From contig OZ038389.1 in assembly GCA_964036045.1 (NCBI GenBank), positions 43,089,119 to 43,153,118 of the forward strand: a stretch of DNA of 64,000 nucleotides, written 5' to 3'. Positions 55,809-64,000 of the stretch are shown one piece after another. This stretch comes from Eutreptiella sp. 'Long Island Sound 2002'. Taxonomy: Eukaryota; Euglenozoa; Euglenophyceae; Eutreptiales; Eutreptiaceae. The position numbers and the translations under genes were made by a program. Each line of letters opens with the position of its first letter. Position 1 is the first letter of the stretch. The notes beneath the pieces were generated by a model, which worked only from the letters and a program-made list of their open reading frames with translations, was not told the origin of the DNA and searched no databases.

Positions 55809-57248
55809 ATGAAGCAGCCTAAGTTCTCAGGGCACCCAAATTACTGGGCGTCCTTCGAACGGCAGTTCATGGTCTGGTTGCAGACGGAGAAGCTCGACAA
55901 GGAACTCTGGATCCTTGGGTTGATGGACTGCTTGACTGGCAAGCCAAGGGAAAGTACATACAATCTGTATGTGGAAAGGCAGAATCAAGGAAATCCCCTG
56001 ACGTACGAAGAGCTGTACAGAAGTCTCAAGAAGAAGGGCTCTCGACTTCCTGAAGATCATTACCGAAACCGTCTGGAGAACTTCAGGGCGATCAAGAAAT
56101 TGTTTCTGGAAGAACTTCAAATTGCAAGGCAAGATTGGGAGTTTTTGGTGCAAGAGGCGGAGAACTCTGGAGAAGGACTTTCTGAAGGCGAAATGAAGAA
56201 GATCCTCCTGAGCAAGCTCACGCCGGAGACCAAGCAGAAGATCAGGGACTCTCAGGCGGACCAGAAAGTCCTGGGCAACTGGGTCGAAGTCCGAGGATTG
56301 CCAGAAACTATGGGAAAAATGGCAGTTCGTGAGTTGCTACACTCTATCAGTGCTACTGGATTGAAGGATATCACTATTCGTGAGGGCAGATGGAGAGTTG
56401 GTTTCCACGATTCTGAACAGTCGGAGTTTTTCTGCAGCATGGTGGATGGAAAAGTGAAGTATAAGGGAACAGTTTTGAGGGTACGACCGTGGATCTTCTC
56501 GTATGGAGTCGAGCAGATCTGGGACCAACTTGAAAAGTATGCAAACTTAGAACGCCAGAAGTCCCAGGATGCACATGGCTTCGGGGGCAAGGTCAACGCC
56601 GTTGGTGAGAAGGGATGCTCTGTGTGCATTGCCCTTGGAAAAGAAGGTCGAGCGGCGACTCACACGACCGCAGATCACAGATGGACGCCCTCAGATCTCA
56701 AGACAATTCAGTCCAAAATGGATGGAAAGGGAAATTCTCCCAAAAATCCCCAACAGGATGGAGCACGAGATGCTGACCAGCATGGAAGGGGAAAGGGTAA
56801 AGGGCAGTCCAAAGGAAAGAACAGAGACTGGACACCAAAAGATTACTCGCAGCAAGGCGGAGATCCAAGCGACTCAAGATGGACCGATGCTGGTGGAAAA
56901 TCTGGTGGAAAATCTGGCCAAAAAGGTGGAAATGGCAAGGGAAAGTCCGGGAATCAAGATGATTCCAAGGTGAATGGCAACCCCCTGTACGCGGAGATGC
57001 CAGCGAACAAGACCTTCGGCAACAACAAGGATACTGGAGGTCGAGGCAAGGGCAGATCCAACGAATCCAACCCCAATTCCAACACCTCCAACAACAAAGG
57101 TCAAGGTGGTAAGAAAGGTGGTGGTGGAAAATCATTTGGTGGTCGTGGACGTGGAAAAGGAGTGAATGCTGTCGAAGCAGGAGAAGAATGGGTTGACGAA
57201 GGACAAGTACACGACGTACAGCCGAACGAAGAAGAAGAATGGCAATAG
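55809..57248 (+). CDS. Retrotransposon frame 2, capsid-like protein with RRM-like domain and basic tail
   Basis: 479 residues. Residues 1-150 look like a retrotransposon capsid helix bundle (FSGHPNYWASFERQFMVWLQ, LWILGLMDCLTGKPREST). Residues 157-228 (WVEVRGLPETMGKMAVRELL, DITIREGRWRVGFHD, VLRVRPW) have the beta-alpha-beta-beta-alpha-beta pattern of an RNA-recognition motif. At 270-290 CSVC...H...DH is a CxxC-H-H zinc-like motif. Residues 315-460 are Gly/Lys/Asn-rich and strongly basic, ending in an acidic tail. RNA packaging is the likely role. It starts two codons after a GGG TCA GTA that follows frame 1's TGA, in the same register, so readthrough or re-initiation could both produce it. It ends at TAG GGA. 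Confidence 0.75.
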   Translation: MKQPKFSGHPNYWASFERQFMVWLQTEKLDKELWILGLMDCLTGKPRESTYNLYVERQNQGNPLTYEELYRSLKKKGSRLPEDHYRNRLENFRAIKKLFLEELQIARQDWEFLVQEAENSGEGLSEGEMKKILLSKLTPETKQKIRDSQADQKVLGNWVEVRGLPETMGKMAVRELLHSISATGLKDITIREGRWRVGFHDSEQSEFFCSMVDGKVKYKGTVLRVRPWIFSYGVEQIWDQLEKYANLERQKSQDAHGFGGKVNAVGEKGCSVCIALGKEGRAATHTTADHRWTPSDLKTIQSKMDGKGNSPKNPQQDGARDADQHGRGKGKGQSKGKNRDWTPKDYSQQGGDPSDSRWTDAGGKSGGKSGQKGGNGKGKSGNQDDSKVNGNPLYAEMPANKTFGNNKDTGGRGKGRSNESNPNSNTSNNKGQGGKKGGGGKSFGGRGRGKGVNAVEAGEEWVDEGQVHDVQPNEEEEWQ

Positions 57249-58646
57249 GGAAGCCAACTTGACCCAAATCCCAACACTGGGGTTGAGTGGCAGGAGACAA
57301 AACCCATCAGGGTAGTTGGGGCGGTGGATGGACGCTGCTGGGACCGGCTGGCGCGCTCCTCCGGCCTCCTGTACCCTGCCTGGGTCCTCAGCGCTGTCCG
57401 GCGAAGCAAGCAGCGCCAGTTTGTCTGGTGGATCCAGGTCAGATCGACGGATGGTAAGGTTAAACTTGCCAGATGTCTGATTGACAATGGTTCAGAGGTC
57501 AATCTGGTGAGGAAAGGCTTTCTGCAGGAGGATGAGACGAAGATGTCCTCGACGCCTGTCCAGCTAGAGGGAGTCAGCGGACATCGCCTTGAAGGTGGCG
57601 ACAGAGAAGCAGAATTCGCGGTCAGATTGGTGAAACAATCTGTGTGGAGCGTGGAAGAGACGGTCACGGAGGAGTGGTTTCCTGGAAAATTCTTTGAAGC
57701 CAGTATAAAGTACGATTTATTCTTGGGTCAACCTTGGCTTCACGCTCATCGTGTGTCGCCCATGGGACACAGGACGTGCTTCCTCCAAGATCCGTCGACC
57801 AGCGACCCGTCTGACCTGTATTATCTGCACCCATATACCAAGAGTATCCACCAATTCAAGGAGAGAAACAAGCTGCATATTCAGCAAGATGGGCAGAAAT
57901 GGACAGGGAATCAAGAAGATTTCGACGAAGGAAAGGTGGATTCGTTGAACAGCAAAAAGTGGAAGTCAGTTTGCTATCGTGTAGTCGACAAATGGCGGGA
58001 CATTCTGGTGGATTATTTCGAAAAGAACCACAATTTTCGTCCTGAAGTTGATGCTTTTGCAAACAAAAAGAATAAAATATTTCCGAAGTTCTACGACGAT
58101 GCCTGGAGTGAGGACTGGTCTGAACCTCTTTGGATCAATCCGCCCTTCGACGTTTTCCCTCGTGTGGTGCAGAAGCTGAAGCAATCCGGCGCAAAGGCGA
58201 TTTTAATTGTCCCCAATTGGCCAAGACAAGAGTGGTTCAAGGACATTATGGACATTTCAATCGACATTGTCGAGCTACCTCACAAGGGAGTGAAGCTGTA
58301 TTGTGAAGACAATGGCAAGCCTTTGCCACAGCGTTCGTGGAGCACGTTGGCGTGCTTAGTTGACGGGAATCTGGGAGATTATTGGCAAGATGGCAGTGAA
58401 ATGGGAACAGAAGAGGTCATTCAGTCATATCAAATTCCTCAAGAATCGATGAAATTGAGGTGGATGAAGACGATCGAGAGCGGAATCCCGACGTATCGTC
58501 GTGGAAGGAGGGAAGGACAATCGGCGTCCCTCAAGAGAACGCCTCCATCCATTACAATTCGTCCCCATCAGACAAGAATCAAGCCAAAAAAGTCAAGATT
58601 TCAAGCAAGAATGAAGACAAATCTCCAAGAATCTCGCCTGAATTGA
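57249..58646 (+). CDS. Retrotransposon frame 3: aspartic protease plus adenine-methyltransferase-like domain
   Basis: The register is open from the codon after frame 2's TAG, so readthrough would fuse them. The only early start would be a GTG at 57324. The protease is seen as RCLIDNGSEVNLV (57474-57510, catalytic Asp in D-N-G-S, where D-T/S-G-A/S is usual) and YDLFLGQPWLHAHR (57712 on), the LG-xPWL strand. A second domain (58044-58360) reads EVDAFANKKNKIFPKFYDDA, then LWINPPFDVFPRVVQKL, then AILIVPNWPRQEWFKDI. It matches the D-x-FA...N...W-x-NPPF...VP-x-WP...WF plan of Dam-like N6-adenine methyltransferases and the MT region of DIRS elements. It ends with basic residues overlapping frame 4. 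Whether the MT domain is active cannot be told; the NPPF motif is intact. Confidence 0.75.
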   Translation, partial: GSQLDPNPNTGVEWQETKPIRVVGAVDGRCWDRLARSSGLLYPAWVLSAVRRSKQRQFVWWIQVRSTDGKVKLARCLIDNGSEVNLVRKGFLQEDETKMSSTPVQLEGVSGHRLEGGDREAEFAVRLVKQSVWSVEETVTEEWFPGKFFEASIKYDLFLGQPWLHAHRVSPMGHRTCFLQDPSTSDPSDLYYLHPYTKSIHQFKERNKLHIQQDGQKWTGNQEDFDEGKVDSLNSKKWKSVCYRVVDKWRDILVDYFEKNHNFRPEVDAFANKKNKIFPKFYDDAWSEDWSEPLWINPPFDVFPRVVQKLKQSGAKAILIVPNWPRQEWFKDIMDISIDIVELPHKGVKLYCEDNGKPLPQRSWSTLACLVDGNLGDYWQDGSEMGTEEVIQSYQIPQESMKLRWMKTIESGIPTYRRGRREGQSASLKRTPPSITIRPHQTRIKPKKSRFQARMKTNLQESRLN

Positions 58647-60979
58647 CAGGAATGAAGCTGAATTCGTCCGACCATCCCTTCAAGACATTCGTGGACCCCT
58701 TTCATTGGTGGGATCCCACGGAGGAGCGAGCTCAGGTGAGCTTCATCCGCCAACAATGCAACGAAGAAGTTTGGAATGAAGTGGCCAAGAACATGAGACC
58801 ACGACCAACAATTCGCAAATTGGTGGACATAATGTCGGTGATTAAATGTGGGAATCAGGTCGACGGAGACAAGATATCTGCAAGAAGGGACGCAGTGTTC
58901 GAAGATTATCAAGATGACGTGCTGAGTGGGAAGTTGTGGAAAAACCCCCCAATTCGATGTGAAAATGGGGAAGCCAAGATTGACATAATCGAAGGCTCAA
59001 AGGTGCACAAACAACGTCCATTCTATCTCCACGGCACCAAAGCAGATGCCCTGCGAAAGATTATTGAGCGCAATCTCTATGAGGTCGGTTGGTTGGAGGG
59101 CTGCATGAGTTCTGAGTGGTGTTCAGCACCATTTACTGTGCCAAAACCCCCACCTGCTGACCAATCCAGCATAGATGCTTGGCGTCTAGTGGTGGATTAC
59201 AGAGCCCTGAATGCCGCCACGGTACCAGACGCGCATCCTCTTCCTTTAATTGAGAAGGAGATAGCCGCAAGAGCCAAAGGCAAGCTCTTTACTGTGTTGG
59301 ATTTGCGCCATGGCTTTCATCAAATGCCCCTTCGAAAGGAGGACAGGCATTTGACGGCAATGTGCGCGCCCTGTGGCACTGTCCAGTGGACTGTACTGCC
59401 GATGGGTCTGAAGAATGCGCCGTCGATGTTCCAGAAGATGATGGAGACTATTTTATTTCAGAAGCACAAGTCTCTGGATTTACAAGAATTCTGCAGCATC
59501 TACATTGACGACCTTCTGATTGCCACGCTGTTGGGAAACAACTTTGATGAGTCCCTGAAGTTGCACGAAGAACAAGTTCGAAAGGTTCTCGAAGTCCTTC
59601 GACAAGAGAAGCTCGTGTGTGGACCCAAGAAGGGCAAGATGTTCCTCCAGAGTGTGGAATTTTGTGGCTCTGTCTTGGAAGATGGGACAAGAAGACCAGC
59701 CCCAGGAAAAATGGCTGCCCTGCAGCTCTGGGAAAGGCCTAAAACCATCACGCAGCTTCGTGCCTTTTTAGGCTGCTGCAATTACTACCACGAGTTCCTT
59801 CCTCTCTACGCCAAGTTCTCTGGTCCATTGACAGAGTTACTGAAGGTTGGCAAAATAGAAGGAAAGAAGGGATCTCAAGTCAAGCTCAAGTGGACGCCAG
59901 AATGTGAAGAAGCCTTTACTGGTCTCAAGGAAGCACTGGCAAATGTGGTTACATTAAAGACTCCGTGGTTGGATGGAAGACCTTTTTATATTCGTACGGA
60001 CGCCAGTCGTTACGCCATTGGTGCTACGATCGAACAAGTCCACGACGAAGGTCACCATCACCCTCTGGCTTTCTGGTCTCGCAGGCTTACAACAAGACAG
60101 CGAAATTGGAGTCCAAGGGAACAAGAAGCCTACGCAATCCTTTGTGCCTTACGGCGCTATGAAGGTTGGATCTTGGGCCATCGCGTTGAGGTACTGACTG
60201 ACCACAAGTCACTGGAGAGCTGGAGGACAGAACATGTGGATACCCCTGGTGGACCAGCTGGGAGAAGAGGCCGTTGGCATGAAACTCTCAGCAGATTTGA
60301 CCTCCATGTGACTTACATTCCGGGTCGCTACAATACAGTGGCGGACGCCCTGAGTCGCTGGGCCTACCCAGCCTCAGAGGCTTACTCTGAAGTGAGTTTT
60401 CATGGGACAGCGACGGATAAAGCTGAAGTGATCGAGTTCGACAAGGAGGAACAAGCACTGATCAAGAAACATTGTCTCCAATGTTCGATTAAAAATCGGA
60501 TGAAGGTGGATTTGGTCAGATGCAAGGAGATTACCAAGGCAGATCAGACTGCAGGAGTTAACTCTGACTCTGAGTCGTCGCTGCCACTCCTGAATGTGTT
60601 TCCTACGACGAGATCCAAAGCAAAATCCACGCTCCCTCCACAACAAAAGGACAAGGAAACTTCCTTCCTCTATGTGGATTGGACGAAGATGTACAAGGAG
60701 GACAGGTTCTTTGGGTCTGTGTACCACAAGTTGAAAGGGGACAAGCCTTACGACTCTGAAGAGATTTCTGATTTCAAAATCCAAGGCGACAAGTTATTTT
60801 GGCAAGGACGGATTTGTGTTCCTGATTGTCTGATTGACCGATATGTCAAACATTGGCATCGGAATGAGACAGCCCACACACATTCTCGTGTGCTGGAGCA
60901 GGAGCTACGCCACAGAGTGAAGCGGTACCCAGAACCCCATGGCCAGGTTACGGCATACAACCGGTCTCCGGTCCACTAA
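58460..60979 (+). CDS. Retrotransposon frame 4: reverse transcriptase and RNase H, integrase missing
   Basis: 839 residues in the -1 register relative to frame 3, overlapping it by 187 nt. If made by frameshifting, it begins after 58592 (VKISSKNEDKSPRIS). RT: WRLVVDYRALNAATVPD, FTVLDLRHGFHQMPL (first catalytic Asp), VLPMGLKNAPSMFQKMM, and YIDD at residues 348-351. RNase H: FYIRTDASRYAIGATI (Asp514), SPREQEAYAILCALRRYEGW (Glu), EVLTDHKSLESW (Asp) and YNTVADALSRWAYP (last Asp). All catalytic residues are present. The C-terminus has an HWHRNETAHTH segment like the first His pair of an integrase zinc domain, but the Cys pair and the DDE core are absent before the stop. Confidence 0.9.
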   Translation: MDEDDRERNPDVSSWKEGRTIGVPQENASIHYNSSPSDKNQAKKVKISSKNEDKSPRISPELTGMKLNSSDHPFKTFVDPFHWWDPTEERAQVSFIRQQCNEEVWNEVAKNMRPRPTIRKLVDIMSVIKCGNQVDGDKISARRDAVFEDYQDDVLSGKLWKNPPIRCENGEAKIDIIEGSKVHKQRPFYLHGTKADALRKIIERNLYEVGWLEGCMSSEWCSAPFTVPKPPPADQSSIDAWRLVVDYRALNAATVPDAHPLPLIEKEIAARAKGKLFTVLDLRHGFHQMPLRKEDRHLTAMCAPCGTVQWTVLPMGLKNAPSMFQKMMETILFQKHKSLDLQEFCSIYIDDLLIATLLGNNFDESLKLHEEQVRKVLEVLRQEKLVCGPKKGKMFLQSVEFCGSVLEDGTRRPAPGKMAALQLWERPKTITQLRAFLGCCNYYHEFLPLYAKFSGPLTELLKVGKIEGKKGSQVKLKWTPECEEAFTGLKEALANVVTLKTPWLDGRPFYIRTDASRYAIGATIEQVHDEGHHHPLAFWSRRLTTRQRNWSPREQEAYAILCALRRYEGWILGHRVEVLTDHKSLESWRTEHVDTPGGPAGRRGRWHETLSRFDLHVTYIPGRYNTVADALSRWAYPASEAYSEVSFHGTATDKAEVIEFDKEEQALIKKHCLQCSIKNRMKVDLVRCKEITKADQTAGVNSDSESSLPLLNVFPTTRSKAKSTLPPQQKDKETSFLYVDWTKMYKEDRFFGSVYHKLKGDKPYDSEEISDFKIQGDKLFWQGRICVPDCLIDRYVKHWHRNETAHTHSRVLEQELRHRVKRYPEPHGQVTAYNRSPVH
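58586..58592 (+). promoter_or_regulatory. Candidate -1 ribosomal frameshift heptamer A AAA AAG
   Basis: In frame 3 register the codons are CCA AAA AAG, so A|AAA|AAG has the X XXY YYZ phase required for -1 slippage into frame 4. It is inside the 187-nt overlap. Downstream sequence is not strikingly structured by eye. Confidence 0.55.
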
Positions 60980-63900
60980 CCCCATGTACGGCGTGTTCCG
61001 TGCCGTGAAGCCCCGCATCGGCAACCGATGCACCGCCAGCGGAGATTTGTGTATCAGAATATCAGGAATCAACAGGGTTTTATTTTCATATTGTTTCCGT
61101 CAATTTTTACGCTTCCGTTCTGATACTCAGTGTTTTGACTGCTGGCGGTTGGATCGCGACTTTACCGTAACCGCCAGTTTAACTGTAATTAATGGAAATT
61201 TTAACGCTATCCGTCACGAAGGCTCCAAAGTCGTCAGGAACTGCATGGATGCTTCCGCAATTTTCACATCTTACACTCGCAACCTTAATCCGAATTTTTC
61301 AGGATGTCGAAATCGGATTTTCGACTTCGACATCCCCGCACTTGATTTGACCTCTTTCGAGTGGACCTACGTGCTTCCCTATGCACGAATCAACTTTCCC
61401 TTTATCCTGCCCTCCATTTGTCTTAAAGCTATGGGCAAAACAAAGTTGATTCGTGAGGCCACTTGTGAGGGTCATATCTCGTGCCGCTTGCGAGTATTGA
61501 CGATAAGGAAACGTGGGATGTATTCACAATACTCCCGACGTAATTTAGGAAGCATTATATGCCCTGCGTTTCCACACGTGCGCGCTAGTGTAATGGATCA
61601 TGGTCAAGAGGGTAGAGTTTGCGTTGTAACTCTATGGCCATGATGTTGCGTGCGTTAAGATAACTTTCGAGTGTAGCGCGCAAGTGTTGGTGTTGCATAG
61701 GAACTCTCCTTGAGTTCCTATGAGCGATTGACACAAAGTTATGCCCTTGGAGGGGCATGACATATCGTGGCGGGAGCTACCTTTTTGGGCAATATGTGGT
61801 ATGTGCCATGTGTTGTGTTGCGTGCCCATTTGGCGGGTCCATAGCTCCAAGCCGAACCCGCCAATGGACCTCATATTGTGCAAGCCCCTTCTCCATACTC
61901 CCCACGATCAATTGCAAGCCTAACCTTCGTGAAGGGAAGCTTGTGTGGTGATCCCGAAGCGATGCGTTGGGAGCAAGGTGTGTATTTTGCAATTTTCCAT
62001 AATTTCATGTGCCCACTTGGGAAGTAGCGCTCGTAACCTTTCAAGGCGCCCCAAGTGGAGCACATATGTGGGATCGAAGGTCATTGGTGTCAAGTCATTG
62101 TGTGTAGAAGGATTAAGTGATTGCACGATCCAAGCCGAAGATATTATAATATAATTATGCACCTTTCAAGGCACTTTAGTGTGTGCTTGTGCCAATTTTG
62201 CCATTTTTGGCCCGTCATGATGTCAAGTGGCGACCGTGTATCTCAACGTTGCGCTCAATTGACATCATGACCCAAGTATGATATGAGGGTACATACTTCG
62301 GTGCCCAACATATCTTGAACCCGGCGAATAACTCCTCTTAGGGTTGGCATGCCGTGGCCGCCATGTTGTCGATTTGGGACTATCCCAAATCATGGGCTCA
62401 CTTGGCGACCCTGCCATTCCCAATATCGGAGGAGTTGGGCGACGCCCAAAAGATATGTTGGACCAACATGACTTGATACCAATCCTATGGCACACTCCGG
62501 TCCGAGTCGGGCATGTGCCTCATTTGCCCCAACCATGAGTGTGCGCATTTTTGGCCATTTTGAGCAATTTTCCACTTTTGCTGCCCGCCGTGCACTATGT
62601 TCTAACCCTCGTGCACGCCAGACGCATGGACCAATGGACCATATATGACATGGGTGTTATGGGTAATGGTCCCCATGGTCCACACACCACGTGGGCGAAG
62701 CGGAGCCACCTTCGTTGAGGCGCTAGCCCAAAGTGAGTGTGGGCAATTTTGCAATTTTGGCATTTGTGGACCCAATTGGGATCGTCACCACGCCAAGTGG
62801 CATGGAGATCTTTGAGAGCCAAGGGCATGGGAGTCTCTGTTGGACTCCCGGTGGATCGCGTGTGGAATGGCGGATTCGATCTGCAAGCCGGCGTGGAGAT
62901 ATACTATTGGGAGCACACCGAATTTTGGCTCATTTCAAGCAGCCAAAATGACCCAATTTTGGGACCCCAATTTCCCCCTTCCGTGTGGTCAATTGGCGGC
63001 CCCATTTCTCTAAGCCCATAGGGAGCCCGGACCTAAATCCAAGTTGTACACTCAGATATAGGTCCCAGGTCCTGCCTCCTACCCTGTGAGCCATTGGCCT
63101 TACCTTGGCCGGGCGAGCCACGCGTGGGAATGACGCCAATTTTGGTGATTTTGGCATCATGACCCCACTTGACTCATCCGTGTTGCCCTGATGCCGGAAC
63201 CTCAGAGGGAACCAGGTTGGGTGAGGGCTCCAGGGAGTTCGTACTCGAAGGGCATAGGGTCAGTTGCCTCGTCCCTACCTCTGGCGGGTCCAGACGAGGG
63301 GTCAATTTTGGGGATTTTTGAGTTAATTTCAGTTTGGGCTGAAACAGCCCATTTTCAGCTACCAACTCCTGGGTGATAATGGCGGGGCCATATCTCTGGC
63401 TCAGAGTGGAGTTGGGACCTGCCATTAAGGGAGCATAGGATGCCACTGTCGGTTGGCCTCGGAGCCCCTTGGTTCCCAGGAACTCGCCTGTGGCTGGGCG
63501 GGACACCCCCCCTATTGGCAGGGTTTCAGGGTCCGGACTGAGCAGGGCATGGGTTGTGTTTGAGCCCCCGCCCCCACCAGCCACTGAGAGGGTCGGACCT
63601 GGGATTGGGATATGAGTTGGGACTGAGTGTCTATTGTCCCTTGATGCCCTTACCCAAGTCCAGTCTTAACCCCATGTGTACATATCCTGATGTGTTGCTG
63701 TACATACTTTCGTTCCCTCTTTGCAGAGTGGCAAGGATTCTGAAACGCTTTGTCACATGACACGAGCGTATTGATGCCCTTGTGAGCGTAGTGCCTTGCC
63801 TGCCTGCTCACCTGTGCGTGTCACCGCAGCGTCCCGTGGCCGGCCCCCCACGTGAACGCGTCAAAAGCGTTTCACCGCCGCGGGGTTACCCAGCCCCCGC

Positions 63901-64000
63901 GTGCCACTCGGGGCCACCAACCCCGAGCAGCGCGGCGCAGCTCGCAGCTCGCAGCGCAGCGCAGCGTCTCGCAGCGCAGCGCAGCGGCTCGCAGCGCCAC
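60980..64000. other. Unassigned right end
   Basis: No gene is supported. A 234-codon frame (60939-61643) starts inside the end of the retrotransposon and has mixed but unrecognised content (YVLPYARINFPFILPSICLK); I do not call it. From 61.7 to 63.5 kb, CCAATTTTG/CAATTTTGGCATTT motifs recur at irregular spacing without a clear period. The last 80 or so bases (63926-64000) are tandem GCAGCGCAGCTC-like repeats that run off the window. Confidence 0.4.

Larger units (their letters stand above)
53777..60979 (+). mobile_element. LTR retrotransposon (Ty3/gypsy-like pol), 3'-truncated
   Basis: 5' LTR (53777-54256), primer binding site (54257-54269), two Gag-like frames, a frame with protease and methyltransferase-like domains, and an RT-RNase H frame follow in order. 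The RT and RNase H resemble Ty3/gypsy-type pol. The RT-RNase H frame ends in a region similar to the start of an integrase zinc-binding domain (WHRNETAHTHSRVL), after which no integrase core and no 3' LTR are found. A G13 run lies directly before the 5' LTR. The element is related to the remnant at 46.3-47.1 kb. All four frames are long and open, so it is fairly young despite truncation. Confidence 0.9.

Noticed and set aside
60939-61643. 234-codon frame at the retrotransposon's 3' break
   Set aside because: No domain recognised; it starts within another reading frame. Kept as an observation only.

Overview
The window comes from a eukaryotic nuclear genome. It contains a U2 spliceosomal RNA, a tRNA-Pro, a secreted subtilase gene with two canonical GT-AG introns, two kinds of retrotransposon, DNA-transposon remnants and many simple repeats. 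Long poly(G)/poly(C) runs of about 10-18 bases recur in most of the non-coding sequence. I think a repeat-rich unicellular eukaryote, perhaps an alga, is most likely, but nothing here fixes the lineage. Ordinary host genes are sparse: the subtilase is the only complete one I can model. A possible isochorismatase-like first exon, a coiled-coil exon and a few orphan exon-like frames are weaker.

Layout. 0.1-7.1 kb holds two copies of an inverted-repeat element with poly(G) ends (103-403, 6735-7106). It also holds a 674-bp TA-flanked MITE (5804-6477) whose empty site survives as a paralogous copy inside the subtilase intron (39.6-39.86 kb). 8.5-9.7 kb may carry a minus-strand coiled-coil gene. 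10.2-12 kb has a chromodomain reading frame and a pair of short direct repeats. 12.3-17.3 kb is tandem repeats and unassigned sequence. 18.16-19.1 kb carries the U2 snRNA, a tRNA-Pro, AT-rich foldback modules and a truncated second tRNA-Pro, all on the minus strand. 20.96-21.47 kb is a 33-bp minisatellite.

22.6-28.1 kb is a decayed tyrosine-recombinase retrotransposon on the minus strand. It is bounded by split direct repeats in the order A1 - genes - B1 A2 - B2, and its gene order is Gag, recombinase, zinc-finger frame, reverse transcriptase, RNase H. 28.4-33.4 kb contains RNase H and RT remnants. 33.6-35.3 kb is a broken minus-strand transposase-like gene with a long polyglutamine tail. 37.1-41.0 kb is the subtilase. 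41.2-43.2 kb has a 260-bp direct repeat pair. 46.3-47.1 kb is the end of an internally deleted LTR element. 51.6-52.76 kb is a G-run minisatellite split by a second tandem repeat.

53.777-60.98 kb is the most informative region: a 5' LTR (480 bp, TGTAAC...GTTACA), an initiator-Met primer binding site directly after it, two Gag-like frames, a protease frame that also carries an adenine-methyltransferase-like NPPF domain, and an RT-RNase H frame. The Gag frame starts inside the LTR and reads through the primer binding site. Frames 1, 2 and 3 are in one register, separated by a single TGA and a single TAG. Frame 4 is in the -1 register and overlaps frame 3 at an A AAA AAG heptamer. The integrase and the 3' LTR are missing. 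61-64 kb has no gene I can recognise.
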